Of a stretch of DNA of 64,000 nt, positions 44,307 to 53,220 are shown piece by piece (the stretch's first letter is position 1; each line of letters opens with the position of its first letter). Made by a program: the position numbers and the translations under genes. Source of the DNA: Flavobacterium hydrophilum (GTDB lineage: Bacteria; Bacteroidota; Bacteroidia; Flavobacteriales; Flavobacteriaceae); the NCBI RefSeq assembly GCF_003202405.1, contig NZ_QJHL01000005.1, positions 124,001 to 188,000 on the forward strand, in the 5' to 3' direction. The notes beneath the pieces are model-generated. The model worked only from the letters and a program-made list of their open reading frames with translations, was not told the origin of the DNA and did no database searches.

Positions 44307-44340
44307 TTATCCTCAACTTATAAAAGTTGGGGATAACTTT
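44307..44340 (+). terminator. Terminator of the doxX gene
   Basis: Arms of 13 bases (44307-44319 and 44324-44336) pair at 12 positions with one G-T pair and are followed by CTTTT, 6 bp after the stop codon. Confidence 0.78.
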
Positions 44341-44400
44341 TAAGAAGTAATTAGCAATTTAAATTTCATTAATTGTGTTTTATGAATTAAATTCGCCACC

Positions 44401-44748
44401 ATGAATTGGATTCGTAAGACCGTTATTTTTGTATCTCTTTTAATCATGGGATTTTTTGCCACTCAGGCGAACCATATTACTGTACAAAAAATCGAAAGTC
44501 AAAAAACGGATACCAATTTTTCTAAAGATTTCACAGATTCACAAGCTTTTATACAGCCACAAGCAAGCTATCAGTTTGCAGCAAACATAAAAACGGAATA
44601 TCCCGCTGTAATCAAGTGGTTTGATTCTTTATTAATTGCTGTACCACATTATCAGGCAATAAAATCAGCCTCTAACTTTTCAAATCAATTTGTTACCCAG
44701 AGCAAAAAGGTCTTACTGATGCTCTATCCCTTCCATTTTTTCTGGTAA
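44401..44748 (+). CDS. Small exported hypothetical protein
   Basis: The 115-aa protein has a signal peptide or membrane anchor (VIFVSLLIMGFFATQA) and a short polar domain, ending in the unusual YPFHFFW. It has no cysteine and no recognisable domain. It is probably periplasmic or membrane-anchored. It lies between doxX and another small membrane-anchored protein, with no shared operon evidence. Function is unknown. Confidence 0.6.
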   Translation: MNWIRKTVIFVSLLIMGFFATQANHITVQKIESQKTDTNFSKDFTDSQAFIQPQASYQFAANIKTEYPAVIKWFDSLLIAVPHYQAIKSASNFSNQFVTQSKKVLLMLYPFHFFW

Positions 44749-44851
44749 TCAAATACATGAATTTTAATCCGAAGAATTCATTCTTCCAAAAACAATAAGC
44801 AGCTACTTAATAAACTGTTTATAATTCATTTATTTATCTAATTCAAAAAAC

Positions 44852-45328
44852 ATGGAAACAAGTGTAACCATAATTGGCATTGTGATTGCCATCATAGTCG
44901 CAATTCCTATCTATTTTTCGGCACGATCGAGCGCTGCAAACAAAACAAAAATTCTAAACATTAAAAAGAAGTTCAATCCAACACATCCACAGGATTTTGA
45001 TTTGACTGAATCTCAAAGCAATAAAACGCTTACTATAGATCAAAAACACAGAAAATTCATTTTAATGAATTTCAATCCAAATCAACAGGAATCAACGTTT
45101 TTGGATTTAAAGAGTGTTTCTTCCTGTAAATTGGTTTTGACCACTGATGGAAATTCAGATACTATTCTCAAAATTGATTTCGAATTTCAGGAAAAGGAAA
45201 CATCTAAAAAAATTACAATACCATTCTATGATTTTGACGATGACCGCATCAAGCAGATCAGCGCCTACCAGGATCATATGTTTGCAAAAAAATGGCTTAA
45301 AATCATCCAAGATTCTATTTCACGTTAG
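44852..45328 (+). CDS. Membrane-anchored hypothetical protein
   Basis: The 158-aa product has one N-terminal transmembrane segment (about residues 5-24) and a soluble strand-rich domain (KKFNPTHPQDFDLTESQSNK to the end). No catalytic motif is seen. The domain alternates short strands as in PH-like folds, but I cannot assign it. It is upstream of hemN and unrelated in sequence; a short terminator-like hairpin lies between. Function unknown. Confidence 0.6.
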   Translation: METSVTIIGIVIAIIVAIPIYFSARSSAANKTKILNIKKKFNPTHPQDFDLTESQSNKTLTIDQKHRKFILMNFNPNQQESTFLDLKSVSSCKLVLTTDGNSDTILKIDFEFQEKETSKKITIPFYDFDDDRIKQISAYQDHMFAKKWLKIIQDSISR

Positions 45329-45342
45329 TTATTTAATTCAGA

Positions 45343-45367
45343 AAAGAGGCTCATCATGGGTCTCTTT
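45343..45367 (+). terminator. Weak terminator before hemN
   Basis: An imperfect hairpin (AAAGAG with CTCTTT outer pairing) is followed by TTTTTA, 15 bp after the preceding stop. Confidence 0.45.
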
Positions 45368-45382
45368 TTATTTAGAGTCTAA

Positions 45383-45398
45383 TATGATATTTATCATT
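45383..45398. promoter_or_regulatory. FNR-type box before hemN
   Basis: TATGATATTTATCATT contains TGAT-N4-ATCA, the FNR-like half-site pair. Its centre is 29.5 bp upstream of the first base of the -7 box TAATTTTG (45420-45427), the same distance as at ccoS. Confidence 0.7.
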
Positions 45399-45419
45399 TT
45401 AATCTTTCAAATGACGAAG

Positions 45420-45427
45420 TAATTTTG
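45420..45427 (+). promoter_or_regulatory. -7 box of hemN
   Basis: TAATTTTG matches the consensus and lies 21 bp before the hemN ATG. Confidence 0.6.
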
Positions 45428-45448
45428 GTATTCTAAAAATGCCTTGTT

Positions 45449-46813
45449 ATGGAAATTTCACTGACTCAAAAATACAATGTCCCCGGTCCAAGATATACCA
45501 GTTATCCAACAGTTCCTTATTGGGATGAAGCCGGTTTTACAACCGAAAAGTGGACAGCATCATTTCAAAAAGCCTTTTCAGAAAGCAATTCACAAAACGG
45601 AATCAGCTTATATATTCATCTGCCATTTTGCGAAAGCATGTGTACTTTTTGCGGATGCAATAAACGAATTACAAAAAATCATGCTGTCGAAGAAATCTAT
45701 ATTAAAGCGCTTTTGAAAGAATGGAGTTTATACTGCAGACTTCTTCCCGAAAAACCAATCATAAAGGAAATTCATCTGGGCGGCGGAACTCCAACATTCT
45801 TTTCTAAAAATAATTTAGAACAGCTCATAAATGGTATTTTTTCTTTTGCTTTTAAAGCTGAAAAACATGAATTTAGTTTTGAAGGACATCCCAATAACAC
45901 AACTTACGATCAGCTTAAAAAACTATATGATCTGGGCTTTCGCCGGGTGAGTTTTGGCGTTCAGGATTATGCTGAAAAAGTTCAGAAAGCGATTCACCGC
46001 ATTCAGCCTTTTCATAATGTGGCCAAAGTTACTTTCTGGGCAAAAGAAATTGGTTATACTTCAATAGGTCATGATATTATATTTGGTTTGCCATTTCAGA
46101 CCATTGAAGATGTTGTAGATACTGTTGAAAAAACGAACTCTTTAAAACCGGATCGTCTGGCATTTTACAGCTATGCACATACCCCCTGGATAAAAGGGAA
46201 CGGTCAGCGGGGATTTAACGAAGAAGACCTTCCAAAAGATGCGGAAAAAAGAAAATTATATGAAATTGGAAAACAATTACTTTCTAAAAACGGCTATCAC
46301 GAAATTGGGATGGATCATTTTGCCTTGCAATCCGACAGTTTATACAAAGCCACACAAAACAAAGAACTGCATAGAAATTTTATGGGTTACAGTTCTTCGA
46401 AAACGCAGCTTATGATTGGCTTAGGTGTTTCTTCTATTAGTGACAGCTGGTATAGTTTTGCCCAAAACACCAAAAGTCTTGAAGATTATTATCAATTATT
46501 GGAATGGGATCAGCTTCCTGTTATCAAAGGCCATCTTTTAACAGATGAAGATTTAATTATCAGAAAACATATTTTGAATTTGACTTGCGAACTGGAAACT
46601 TCCTGGAGTGATGAAAGCTTATATTTTAAAGAATTTCCTACTGTTTTACTGGATTTAAAAGAAATAGAAAACGATGAGTTGATTGTAATTGAAGATCATA
46701 AAATCAGCATTACAGAGGCCGGAAGACCATTTGTACGCAACATCTGCATGGCTTTTGATTTGCATTTAAAAAGAAAATCACCAGAGACGAATTTGTTTTC
46801 GATGACTGTTTAA
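45449..46813 (+). CDS. hemN: Oxygen-independent coproporphyrinogen III oxidase
   Basis: The 454-aa radical SAM enzyme makes protoporphyrinogen without oxygen. Its iron-sulfur motif is CESMCTFCGC (Cys61, Cys65, Cys68, with the HemN-specific extra cysteine at 70), and the typical GPRYTSYPTVPYW start and HLGGGTPTFF segment follow. Length matches HemN. It supplies haem at low oxygen for the cbb3 oxidase encoded nearby. An FNR-type palindrome and a -7 box precede it, which implies low-oxygen induction. Confidence 0.95.
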   Translation: MEISLTQKYNVPGPRYTSYPTVPYWDEAGFTTEKWTASFQKAFSESNSQNGISLYIHLPFCESMCTFCGCNKRITKNHAVEEIYIKALLKEWSLYCRLLPEKPIIKEIHLGGGTPTFFSKNNLEQLINGIFSFAFKAEKHEFSFEGHPNNTTYDQLKKLYDLGFRRVSFGVQDYAEKVQKAIHRIQPFHNVAKVTFWAKEIGYTSIGHDIIFGLPFQTIEDVVDTVEKTNSLKPDRLAFYSYAHTPWIKGNGQRGFNEEDLPKDAEKRKLYEIGKQLLSKNGYHEIGMDHFALQSDSLYKATQNKELHRNFMGYSSSKTQLMIGLGVSSISDSWYSFAQNTKSLEDYYQLLEWDQLPVIKGHLLTDEDLIIRKHILNLTCELETSWSDESLYFKEFPTVLLDLKEIENDELIVIEDHKISITEAGRPFVRNICMAFDLHLKRKSPETNLFSMTV

Positions 46814-46898
46814 CAGGGACAGAATTTTTATATTATTTGAATAGACATTCCTTATTACAGATAATTGAGGTAAAAAGTTAATTTAGAGCGAAAAAGAT

Positions 46899-46906
46899 TA
46901 TATTTG
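46899..46906 (+). promoter_or_regulatory. -7 box of the MBL/TIR cassette
   Basis: TATATTTG is an exact -7 match, 71 bp before the first gene of the cassette. No -33 element is clear. Confidence 0.45.
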
Positions 46907-46977
46907 GGAATATAATAAGAAATAAACCTTCGTATTCGCATATAAAAAAAGCAAAAATATTAACTAAACTCAAATAA

Positions 46978-48003
46978 ATGTCAAAAATTCATTTTTTAAA
47001 TGTTTTAGAAGGTGATTGTAATATTATTGAGCATGATTCAGGTCGAAAGACAGTGATTGATATTAGTAATGCATACAATGACTATGATACAGAAAAAGAA
47101 AAAGCTGTAAAAAATTCTCAACGAAGAAAAGATATGTATGAAAGGACTCAAGTTCCATCAGACAAAAAAGATTACAAGCAAAAAAAACATCCTGATAATC
47201 CAATTCAATATTTAAAAAAATTAAAAATTAATGAAATTTTCAGATTTGTTGTCACGCATCCAGACATGGACCATCTTGATGGTATAGAAGATTTATTTAC
47301 AGAATTTTCTATAATAAATATGTGGGATACAGATAATAAAAAGGAGATTTCAGATAAGGCAAATTCTGGAGGTTATAATATTGATGATTGGAAATTTTAT
47401 AAATCTATTCGAGATGGTAAAACAAATCCAACTAAAAGACTAACGTATTTTTCTGGAAATTCAAATTTATATTACAATGAAGATTATATTCAAATTTTAT
47501 CTCCAAGTTCAGAAATTCTGAAACAATGTAATCAAAAAGAGAATTGGAACGATTCCTCTTATGTTATTTTATACACTCCCCCAAAATTAGGTGGAGGTTA
47601 TTGGAAAATACTTTTTGCTGGAGATAGTGAAGATTTGACTTGGGAACATATTTTAAATAATCATTCAGAAAAAGTAAAAAATGTAGACGTTTTATTTGCT
47701 CCACATCATGGAAGAGATTCTGGTCGTAATTACGATTTTCTAAAAGTTGTTAATCCGAAAGCTACTCTTTTTGGAAATGCTAGTTCAAAGCATCTTGCTT
47801 ATAATAAATATTGCAGCAACGTCAAAATAACAAATAATCAAGCTGGATATATCATTTTAGATATTAGCACTGAGAATCTTAAAATATACGTCAAAAATTT
47901 AGAATTTGCTAGAGATTTTAGACACAAAAGAAACTGGGAAGGTGAGCCAGAATTTAACAAAAATATGGATGCATATTTCCTTTGCCAATATAACGCAAAA
48001 TAA
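46978..48003 (+). CDS. Metallo-beta-lactamase-fold hydrolase
   Basis: The 341-aa protein shows the metallo-beta-lactamase fold: the start (FLNVLEGDCNIIEHDSG) followed by HPDMDHLDG (His94, Asp96, Asp98, His99), then FAGDS (around residue 215) and APHHGRDSG (around 241), which supply the metal ligands. This is the ComEC-like DNA/nucleotide-phosphodiesterase branch, not the antibiotic-hydrolysing one. It heads a three-gene set with a membrane protein (9 bp downstream) and a TIR protein. A nuclease or nucleotide-signalling role in phage defence is plausible, but no activity is shown. Confidence 0.82.
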   Translation: MSKIHFLNVLEGDCNIIEHDSGRKTVIDISNAYNDYDTEKEKAVKNSQRRKDMYERTQVPSDKKDYKQKKHPDNPIQYLKKLKINEIFRFVVTHPDMDHLDGIEDLFTEFSIINMWDTDNKKEISDKANSGGYNIDDWKFYKSIRDGKTNPTKRLTYFSGNSNLYYNEDYIQILSPSSEILKQCNQKENWNDSSYVILYTPPKLGGGYWKILFAGDSEDLTWEHILNNHSEKVKNVDVLFAPHHGRDSGRNYDFLKVVNPKATLFGNASSKHLAYNKYCSNVKITNNQAGYIILDISTENLKIYVKNLEFARDFRHKRNWEGEPEFNKNMDAYFLCQYNAK

Positions 48004-48012
48004 TTTACACCT

Positions 48013-48591
48013 ATGAATTTTAAATCTTACGATATATTATCCTCTCTAGTGCCTGGATTTATAATGCTTTTGTGTTATTTACCTTTTTTAGGTTTTGATT
48101 ACAACAAAGATTATGTAATAGGATATACTGCAATAGCATTTGGATTAGGTTATTTACTTAATATCATAAGTAGTTTACTAGAACAATTTTACTTTTGGAC
48201 TTGGGGAGGTAGACCATCATGTAAATTACTTGAAGGAAAAGGGATGTGGAATATAAAGCAGTATAATTACATGAGATTAAAAAATAATTTAAACTCTAAA
48301 ACTGAAAATCCAACACCTTGTAATAAAGAATTATTTAGTATAGCAATGCGAACTGTATTTTCTACAAAAGATACAAGAATTGAAGATTTTAGTAATAGTT
48401 ATGCATTTTCAAGAACTATGCTTACTTGCTCAATTTTATCAACTATTGTAATACTATTAAATTATTACGACGATTGGAAAGCATATTTATCAATAATAGT
48501 AGTCATACTATTTTGGTATAGAGCAAAACAAAGAGGTTATTATTTCTCAAAAGAAATTTTGCAAATATATTCTAAAATCGAAAATATATAA
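48013..48591 (+). CDS. Multi-pass membrane protein of the cassette
   Basis: The 192-aa protein has about four transmembrane segments, two near the start (around residues 8-28 and 36-55) and two in the second half (around 135-170), separated by a charged loop with WTWGGRPSCKLLEGKG. The C-terminal RAKQRGYYFSKEIL is a strong positive patch. I recall similar proteins next to MBL-fold genes in accessory regions, without a function. It could be a membrane effector controlled by the MBL protein. It lies 9 bp after that gene. Confidence 0.65.
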   Translation: MNFKSYDILSSLVPGFIMLLCYLPFLGFDYNKDYVIGYTAIAFGLGYLLNIISSLLEQFYFWTWGGRPSCKLLEGKGMWNIKQYNYMRLKNNLNSKTENPTPCNKELFSIAMRTVFSTKDTRIEDFSNSYAFSRTMLTCSILSTIVILLNYYDDWKAYLSIIVVILFWYRAKQRGYYFSKEILQIYSKIENI

Positions 48592-48597
48592 ATACTT

Positions 48598-48650
48598 CCG
48601 CTAACAAGGGTTTGCCAAAGCTCCTTCAGCAAGCATCAAACCTTGGCGGC
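48598..48650. repeat. attC-like hairpin between cassette genes
   Basis: CCGC-TAA-CAAGG-G-TTTG (48598-48614) pairs with CAAACCTTGGCGG (48637-48649), a 13-bp stem with two unpaired bulges (TAA and G) around a 22-nt loop. It begins 6 bp after one stop codon and ends 20 bp before the next start. Bulged stems right after a stop codon resemble integron attC sites, but the 3' core is not a clean GTTRRRY, and no integrase is present. Confidence 0.55.
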
Positions 48651-48670
48651 AATTTTTAAACCTACACTAA

Positions 48671-49657
48671 ATGGAATTCACTCCAAAAGAATATGACTTC
48701 TTTATTAGTCATGCATCAGAAGACAAAGAAAACTTTGTAAGACCGTTGGCGAATGAATTAATTCAACTAGGATTTAAAATTTGGTACGATGAATTAACAT
48801 TAAAATTAGGTGATTCTCTATTTGAGGAAATTTCAAACGGAATAAAAAAATCAAATTTCGGAATAGTAGTTATAAGCAAAAACTTTCTAAAAAAAGAATG
48901 GACAAAAAAAGAGCTCAATGGATTAATTAATAAAGAAATTTTTACCAGCAACAAGGTAATTTTACCTGTTTGGCTCGACATAACCGCAAAAGAAATTTTT
49001 GACTTCTCTCCAATTTTGGCAGATAAAGTTTCCGTCTCTGTTAAAAATGATGAAATTAACAAAGTAATATCTCAAGTTCTTTCTATTACCAAATCAGAAA
49101 TTATTGGAATAGATTTAGTCAAAAAGAAAATAAATTTTTTGAATAATTGTAATGATGATGAAAGAAAAAAATACTTGATAGATACCGAAACCAGAATAAA
49201 AAATCTAGTTTATTTCGAAGAGGCTTATTATAATTGGTTTTGTTCTGATGATGCTTTTGGAGGCGAAGAATGGGATGATTTTTTAGCAGAAAAAAAAAGA
49301 TATGAATTACAAAATGCATATAATCTTCCATACAATGTAACTTATAATCCGGAATTTGAATCAGGATATGATATGAATTTAATCATTAGGCTTGCGAAAA
49401 AATGGATTTTAAAAAAAGCAACCGTTGAAGAGATTAATGAACTAATATTTTTAGTGGACTGGTATCATGAACTTGATTTACCATATATTCTTTGGGGTTT
49501 TACAGATGAATCGCTTGAAGATTTTGAAACGCACGATTTATGTTTTCTAGGAGCATACCAAATAAAATCAAGCAAAAGAATTACTACTAGTGAACAAATT
49601 GAAAATGCTGCGAAAAAAGTTTTCTCTCGATATTATGGAAAAAAAATTAATAACTAA
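48671..49657 (+). CDS. TIR domain protein
   Basis: The 328-aa protein opens with a complete TIR domain (residues about 6-140): YDFFISHASEDK, KIWYDELTLKLGDSL, FGIVVISKNFLKKEW. The catalytic glutamate of NAD-cleaving TIR enzymes falls in WTKKEL (Trp77, Glu81) and is intact. The C-terminal 180 residues are helical, acidic and aromatic-rich (EWDDFLAEKKRYEL, DWYHELDLPYIL) and match nothing I know. Bacterial TIR proteins commonly deplete NAD during phage infection; that role is inferred. The gene is AT-rich and appears imported with its two neighbours. Confidence 0.85.
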   Translation: MEFTPKEYDFFISHASEDKENFVRPLANELIQLGFKIWYDELTLKLGDSLFEEISNGIKKSNFGIVVISKNFLKKEWTKKELNGLINKEIFTSNKVILPVWLDITAKEIFDFSPILADKVSVSVKNDEINKVISQVLSITKSEIIGIDLVKKKINFLNNCNDDERKKYLIDTETRIKNLVYFEEAYYNWFCSDDAFGGEEWDDFLAEKKRYELQNAYNLPYNVTYNPEFESGYDMNLIIRLAKKWILKKATVEEINELIFLVDWYHELDLPYILWGFTDESLEDFETHDLCFLGAYQIKSSKRITTSEQIENAAKKVFSRYYGKKINN

Positions 49658-49682
49658 TAATCCATTTCTAAAATTTCTACCT

Positions 49683-50384
49683 TCAATGGCAATCAACATT
49701 CCCCTGCACAAACAAACTCATATTAGATGGAGAAACATACGGAATTCCTAATCCTAAACCTCTGAGAATAAATAAAACCCCTATAATGACTGCAACGTAA
49801 GGAATTGCTTTTTGAATTTTATTTCGAAAGGGCAGTTTCAGTAAAGAATGAATATAAACTACGATTGTCATTAAGGGTATAGTTCCTAATCCGAACAAAA
49901 GCATATACAAAACGCCTAAACCGGCACTTTGCATCGCTATGGCTCCAAATAAAGCCACATATACCATTCCGCAGGGCAGGAAACCGTTTAATAATCCAAT
50001 GGTGAAAAGAGATTTGTAGCTTTTGTTTTTAAACTGTTTGCCTAAAGTCGATTTTATATTTGAAATCACTTTATAAACCGGTTTTGAGAAATTGTATTTT
50101 GAAAAGATGCTTTCCGGAATCAAAACAGCAGCAATCATCGCCAAACCAATAAAAATAGACATTTTCTGTTGTAATCCGGCCAGGAAAAAACCTCTTCCCA
50201 ATAATCCAAAAATCAGTCCGATTGTGGCGTAGGCTGTTAATCTTCCCAAATGATAGGTGATAATCTGCGTTACTTTTTTAGCTTCATTTTGATGGTCAAC
50301 CGGAAGCATCATCGCAATTGGACCGCACATCCCAACGCAATGCAAACTGCTGATAAGACCTAATATGAAAGCTGAAAATAACAT
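49683..50384 (-). CDS. Sulfite exporter TauE/SafE family protein, cco operon
   Basis: The 233-aa protein has six or seven transmembrane segments and the opening LGLISSLHCVGMCGPIAM, which is the copper-binding-like start of the SafE/CcoI-associated family (often called CcoH-linked or DsbD-like N-terminal). It lies 6 bp after a FixH-like gene at the end of the cco operon. In cbb3 operons this type of gene probably helps copper delivery to the oxidase. The HCVGMC and LPCGMV cysteine pairs are consistent with metal handling. The product name is by family. Confidence 0.85.
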   Translation of the reverse strand: MLFSAFILGLISSLHCVGMCGPIAMMLPVDHQNEAKKVTQIITYHLGRLTAYATIGLIFGLLGRGFFLAGLQQKMSIFIGLAMIAAVLIPESIFSKYNFSKPVYKVISNIKSTLGKQFKNKSYKSLFTIGLLNGFLPCGMVYVALFGAIAMQSAGLGVLYMLLFGLGTIPLMTIVVYIHSLLKLPFRNKIQKAIPYVAVIIGVLFILRGLGLGIPYVSPSNMSLFVQGNVDCH

Positions 50385-50390
50385 TTTTTA

Positions 50391-50840
50391 TTAATTTACG
50401 TAGATAACTTCTTTGGTCAAGTATTTTTTGCCTTCATACTGCCATTCCATGTTGACATCCCAGCGTCCTTTTACTAATTTCTTTTGCGGAATAAGCAAAG
50501 TCGAATTGGTCAGGACAATCTGAGTATTGAAATCAAACTTTTTGTTTGAAGGACGATACAGCAAAACGTTTCCTTTGAGTTTATTGCTTTCAAAAGTTTT
50601 AGGAAAAGTGATTCTGACTCCTTCTTCAATATACTTAATCGAAGGTTTGTACTGTAAATCATGCGCGTTCTGAATACGCGCCATTTCCTCCTGAAAATGC
50701 GAATCGTGTTTGTAATATTCTTCAACAACCAAATCATTGTCGTATTTGCTGTTGGATTGTACTTCAAAAACAAAATATAAAATAAAGGTCATAAACAATC
50801 CGAATGCTATGACAATTCCTGTTCCCCAATTGATTTTCAT
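50391..50840 (-). CDS. ccoH: FixH/CcoH family protein
   Basis: The 149-aa protein has an N-terminal membrane segment (GIVIAFGLFMTFILYFVF) and a periplasmic domain with KGRWDVNMEWQYEGKKY, both standard for FixH. In cbb3 oxidase assembly FixH/CcoH stabilises the complex and may help with copper insertion. It lies 13 bp after ccoG in the operon. Identity comes from fold, length and context. Confidence 0.87.
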   Translation of the reverse strand: MKINWGTGIVIAFGLFMTFILYFVFEVQSNSKYDNDLVVEEYYKHDSHFQEEMARIQNAHDLQYKPSIKYIEEGVRITFPKTFESNKLKGNVLLYRPSNKKFDFNTQIVLTNSTLLIPQKKLVKGRWDVNMEWQYEGKKYLTKEVIYVN

Positions 50841-50853
50841 ATTTGTAGATTTT

Positions 50854-52272
50854 TTAATTAAAACTTCTCGGTCCTAAAAAATTGGTAGTAGTAGTTTCTA
50901 ATAATTCGTTGCCGTTGTAAACACCAATTTTAACTTTGGTTTTATCGCTTTCCAGCAGCACTTCATTGATTTCGATGAATAAGGTTCCTTGTGAAATGCC
51001 TTCTTTTGCTACTTTAAAATGCTGTTCTCCCACCTTACTGATTTCGCCTTTCTGATCGATTAACTCAAAATGAATATCACTGTAATCCTTCATAGTCTTG
51101 TTTACGATTTTATACGTGTAAACGTTACTGATTTTATCCCCTTTATGCTGAAAAAGCTGTCCCGGCAAACGTAAAATAATCGCTTCGACATTGGTTCTTA
51201 AAAACAGCATTCCGACAAAAACACTCAACAGAATAAATAAAACTGCCGTATAACCTTTCATTCGGGCTGTGAATTTAAAAGTCTCTTTTTTCTCTATTTC
51301 GTCTTCAGAAGCATAACGAATCAATCCTTTTGGCAAACCAACCGAATCCATAATCGAGTCGCATTCATCGATACAGGCTGTGCAATTGGTACATTCCAAC
51401 TGAGTTCCGTTTCGAATATCTATTCCCATTGGGCAGACATGCACACATTGATGGCAATCGATACAATCTCCTTTTCCGGTTAAAGCCCTGTCTTCTTTTT
51501 TATTGAATTTTGCACGACCCTGCTCCTTTTCACCACGCACAAAATCATAGGCTACATTTATGGATTTATTGTCTAAAAGAACGCCTTGCAATCGACCATA
51601 CGGACAGGCGATAATACAAACCTGCTCACGGAACCATACAAAAACAAAATAAAAAACACCTGTAAAAATTAGTAGTGCAATAAAATTACTTGCCTGCGAA
51701 ACAGGTCCTTGCTCTATCATCAAAAACAAAGTATCACTGCCAACCAAATAAGCCAGAAAAACATTGGCTATACCAAAGGAAATCAAAAAGAAAATTATCC
51801 ATTTCGTGAGTCTTTTTCGGATTTTTTCTGCGTTCCATTCCTGTCTCGCCAAACGTGATTGAGCACCGCGGTCACCGTCTATCCAATATTCGATTCGGCG
51901 GAAAACCATTTCGAGAAAAATAGTCTGTGGACAAATCCATCCGCAAAAAATCCTTCCAAAAACAACGGTAAAAAGAATTACAAACACAACCCCAACGAGC
52001 ATGGAAATCACAAAAAGATAAAAATCCTGCGGCCAGAAAGGCAATCCAAAAATATTAAAACGACGTTCTATGATATTGAACATCATAAACTGGTTTCCGT
52101 TAATTTTTATAAACGGATTAGCAATCAGAATCCCCAATAAAATATAACTGACTATTTTGCGATACTCGTAAAACTTACCAGACGGTTTTTTAGGGAAAAT
52201 AAACTTTCGTTTTCCGCCTTCATCAATAGTTCCGATGGTATCTCTAAAAGCTTCGTCTGGTAAATTTGACAT
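50854..52272 (-). CDS. ccoG: Cytochrome c oxidase accessory protein CcoG (FixG)
   Basis: The 472-aa inner membrane protein has membrane segments around residues 40-60, 85-110, 155-180 and 195-215, with the FixG motif FGRIFCGWICPQTIF. Two 4Fe-4S clusters are encoded by CIDCHQCVHVCPMG and CTNCTACIDECD (around residues 270-305), followed by a C-terminal periplasmic domain. It probably reduces copper for the oxidase. It lies 5 bp after ccoP. All cluster cysteines are intact. Confidence 0.94.
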   Translation of the reverse strand: MSNLPDEAFRDTIGTIDEGGKRKFIFPKKPSGKFYEYRKIVSYILLGILIANPFIKINGNQFMMFNIIERRFNIFGLPFWPQDFYLFVISMLVGVVFVILFTVVFGRIFCGWICPQTIFLEMVFRRIEYWIDGDRGAQSRLARQEWNAEKIRKRLTKWIIFFLISFGIANVFLAYLVGSDTLFLMIEQGPVSQASNFIALLIFTGVFYFVFVWFREQVCIIACPYGRLQGVLLDNKSINVAYDFVRGEKEQGRAKFNKKEDRALTGKGDCIDCHQCVHVCPMGIDIRNGTQLECTNCTACIDECDSIMDSVGLPKGLIRYASEDEIEKKETFKFTARMKGYTAVLFILLSVFVGMLFLRTNVEAIILRLPGQLFQHKGDKISNVYTYKIVNKTMKDYSDIHFELIDQKGEISKVGEQHFKVAKEGISQGTLFIEINEVLLESDKTKVKIGVYNGNELLETTTTNFLGPRSFN

Positions 52273-52277
52273 GGTAA

Positions 52278-53219
52278 TTATTTTTTAACTGCTGTACTAT
52301 CTGTTGTTTTATTTGCTGTAGCATCTTTTTTCGTAGCGTTTTCGTCTACCCAAACTTCTCCTTCAGCTTCTTTGGCATCTTTTGGATTACTTCCCTGCAA
52401 AGACAAAATGTAACTTGCCACTTTTTGAATCTCTTTTGGTTTCATACCATTTGTTTTCCATGAAACCATTCCTTTTCCGTCGCGACCTCCGTTTGTTATG
52501 GTGTGGAATACATTTTTAATTCCACCACCCAAAATCCATTTATCGTCTGTTAAGTTTGGTCCGATTTGCCCTCCGGCATCTGCTCTATGGCAGGCTGCGC
52601 AATTGGTCATGAAAATTTCTTTTCCGGCAGCCAAACTTGGTTCATCAGTAAGCAGAACCACTGTTTTTTCATCCATCAGATCCGGAGCGGTTTTTAGGTA
52701 TTCTTCTACCTCAATTTTTGCCTGAGCCATTTCTTTTTTCAATTCCATTTCCTGATTGTCTCCGCCAAAAACATCGAAGTAAAAGACATAGACAACTCCA
52801 AAAACAATACAGATATAGAATAAATACACCCACCATGGCGGCAAGTTATTGTCTAACTCTTTGATTCCGTCATAATCGTGATCCATCAACAAGTCACCTT
52901 CTTTTTCAATTGGTTCTGTCTTCGTAAGTTTGTGCATCAAATTCTTAAACCAGGTACTTTCCTGTAAACTCAGACTTTCTTCGTATGCCAGTTTTTCTTT
53001 TTCTTCCGGAGATAATAATTGATACATTACTCTGTTAACTGCACTAAGTGTAATTTCGATAGCAATCAAAATGAACAGAAAAACAAACAAAAAAACAGCT
53101 ACCATTGGGTATTTTATAAAAGCAGCCCTGTCACCCGAGTCTATACAATATTCCATCAAACCAAATACGATGAAAAAAATAATGGGTAATCTTACATATA
53201 CTGGAAAAAACTTTTTCAT
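52278..53219 (-). CDS. ccoP: Cytochrome c subunit of cbb3 oxidase (CcoP), single haem
   Basis: The 313-aa subunit transfers electrons to the cbb3 oxidase. Two membrane segments at the start (about 10-65) are followed by a third near residue 135, then one cytochrome c domain with CAACH (around residue 209) and methionine ligands later. Classical CcoP has two CxxCH haem sites; here only one is visible, as in other Bacteroidota. The C-terminal 30 residues are lysine/threonine-rich and unstructured. It lies 1 bp after ccoQ. Confidence 0.9.
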   Translation of the reverse strand: MKKFFPVYVRLPIIFFIVFGLMEYCIDSGDRAAFIKYPMVAVFLFVFLFILIAIEITLSAVNRVMYQLLSPEEKEKLAYEESLSLQESTWFKNLMHKLTKTEPIEKEGDLLMDHDYDGIKELDNNLPPWWVYLFYICIVFGVVYVFYFDVFGGDNQEMELKKEMAQAKIEVEEYLKTAPDLMDEKTVVLLTDEPSLAAGKEIFMTNCAACHRADAGGQIGPNLTDDKWILGGGIKNVFHTITNGGRDGKGMVSWKTNGMKPKEIQKVASYILSLQGSNPKDAKEAEGEVWVDENATKKDATANKTTDSTAVKK

Positions 53220-53220
53220 G

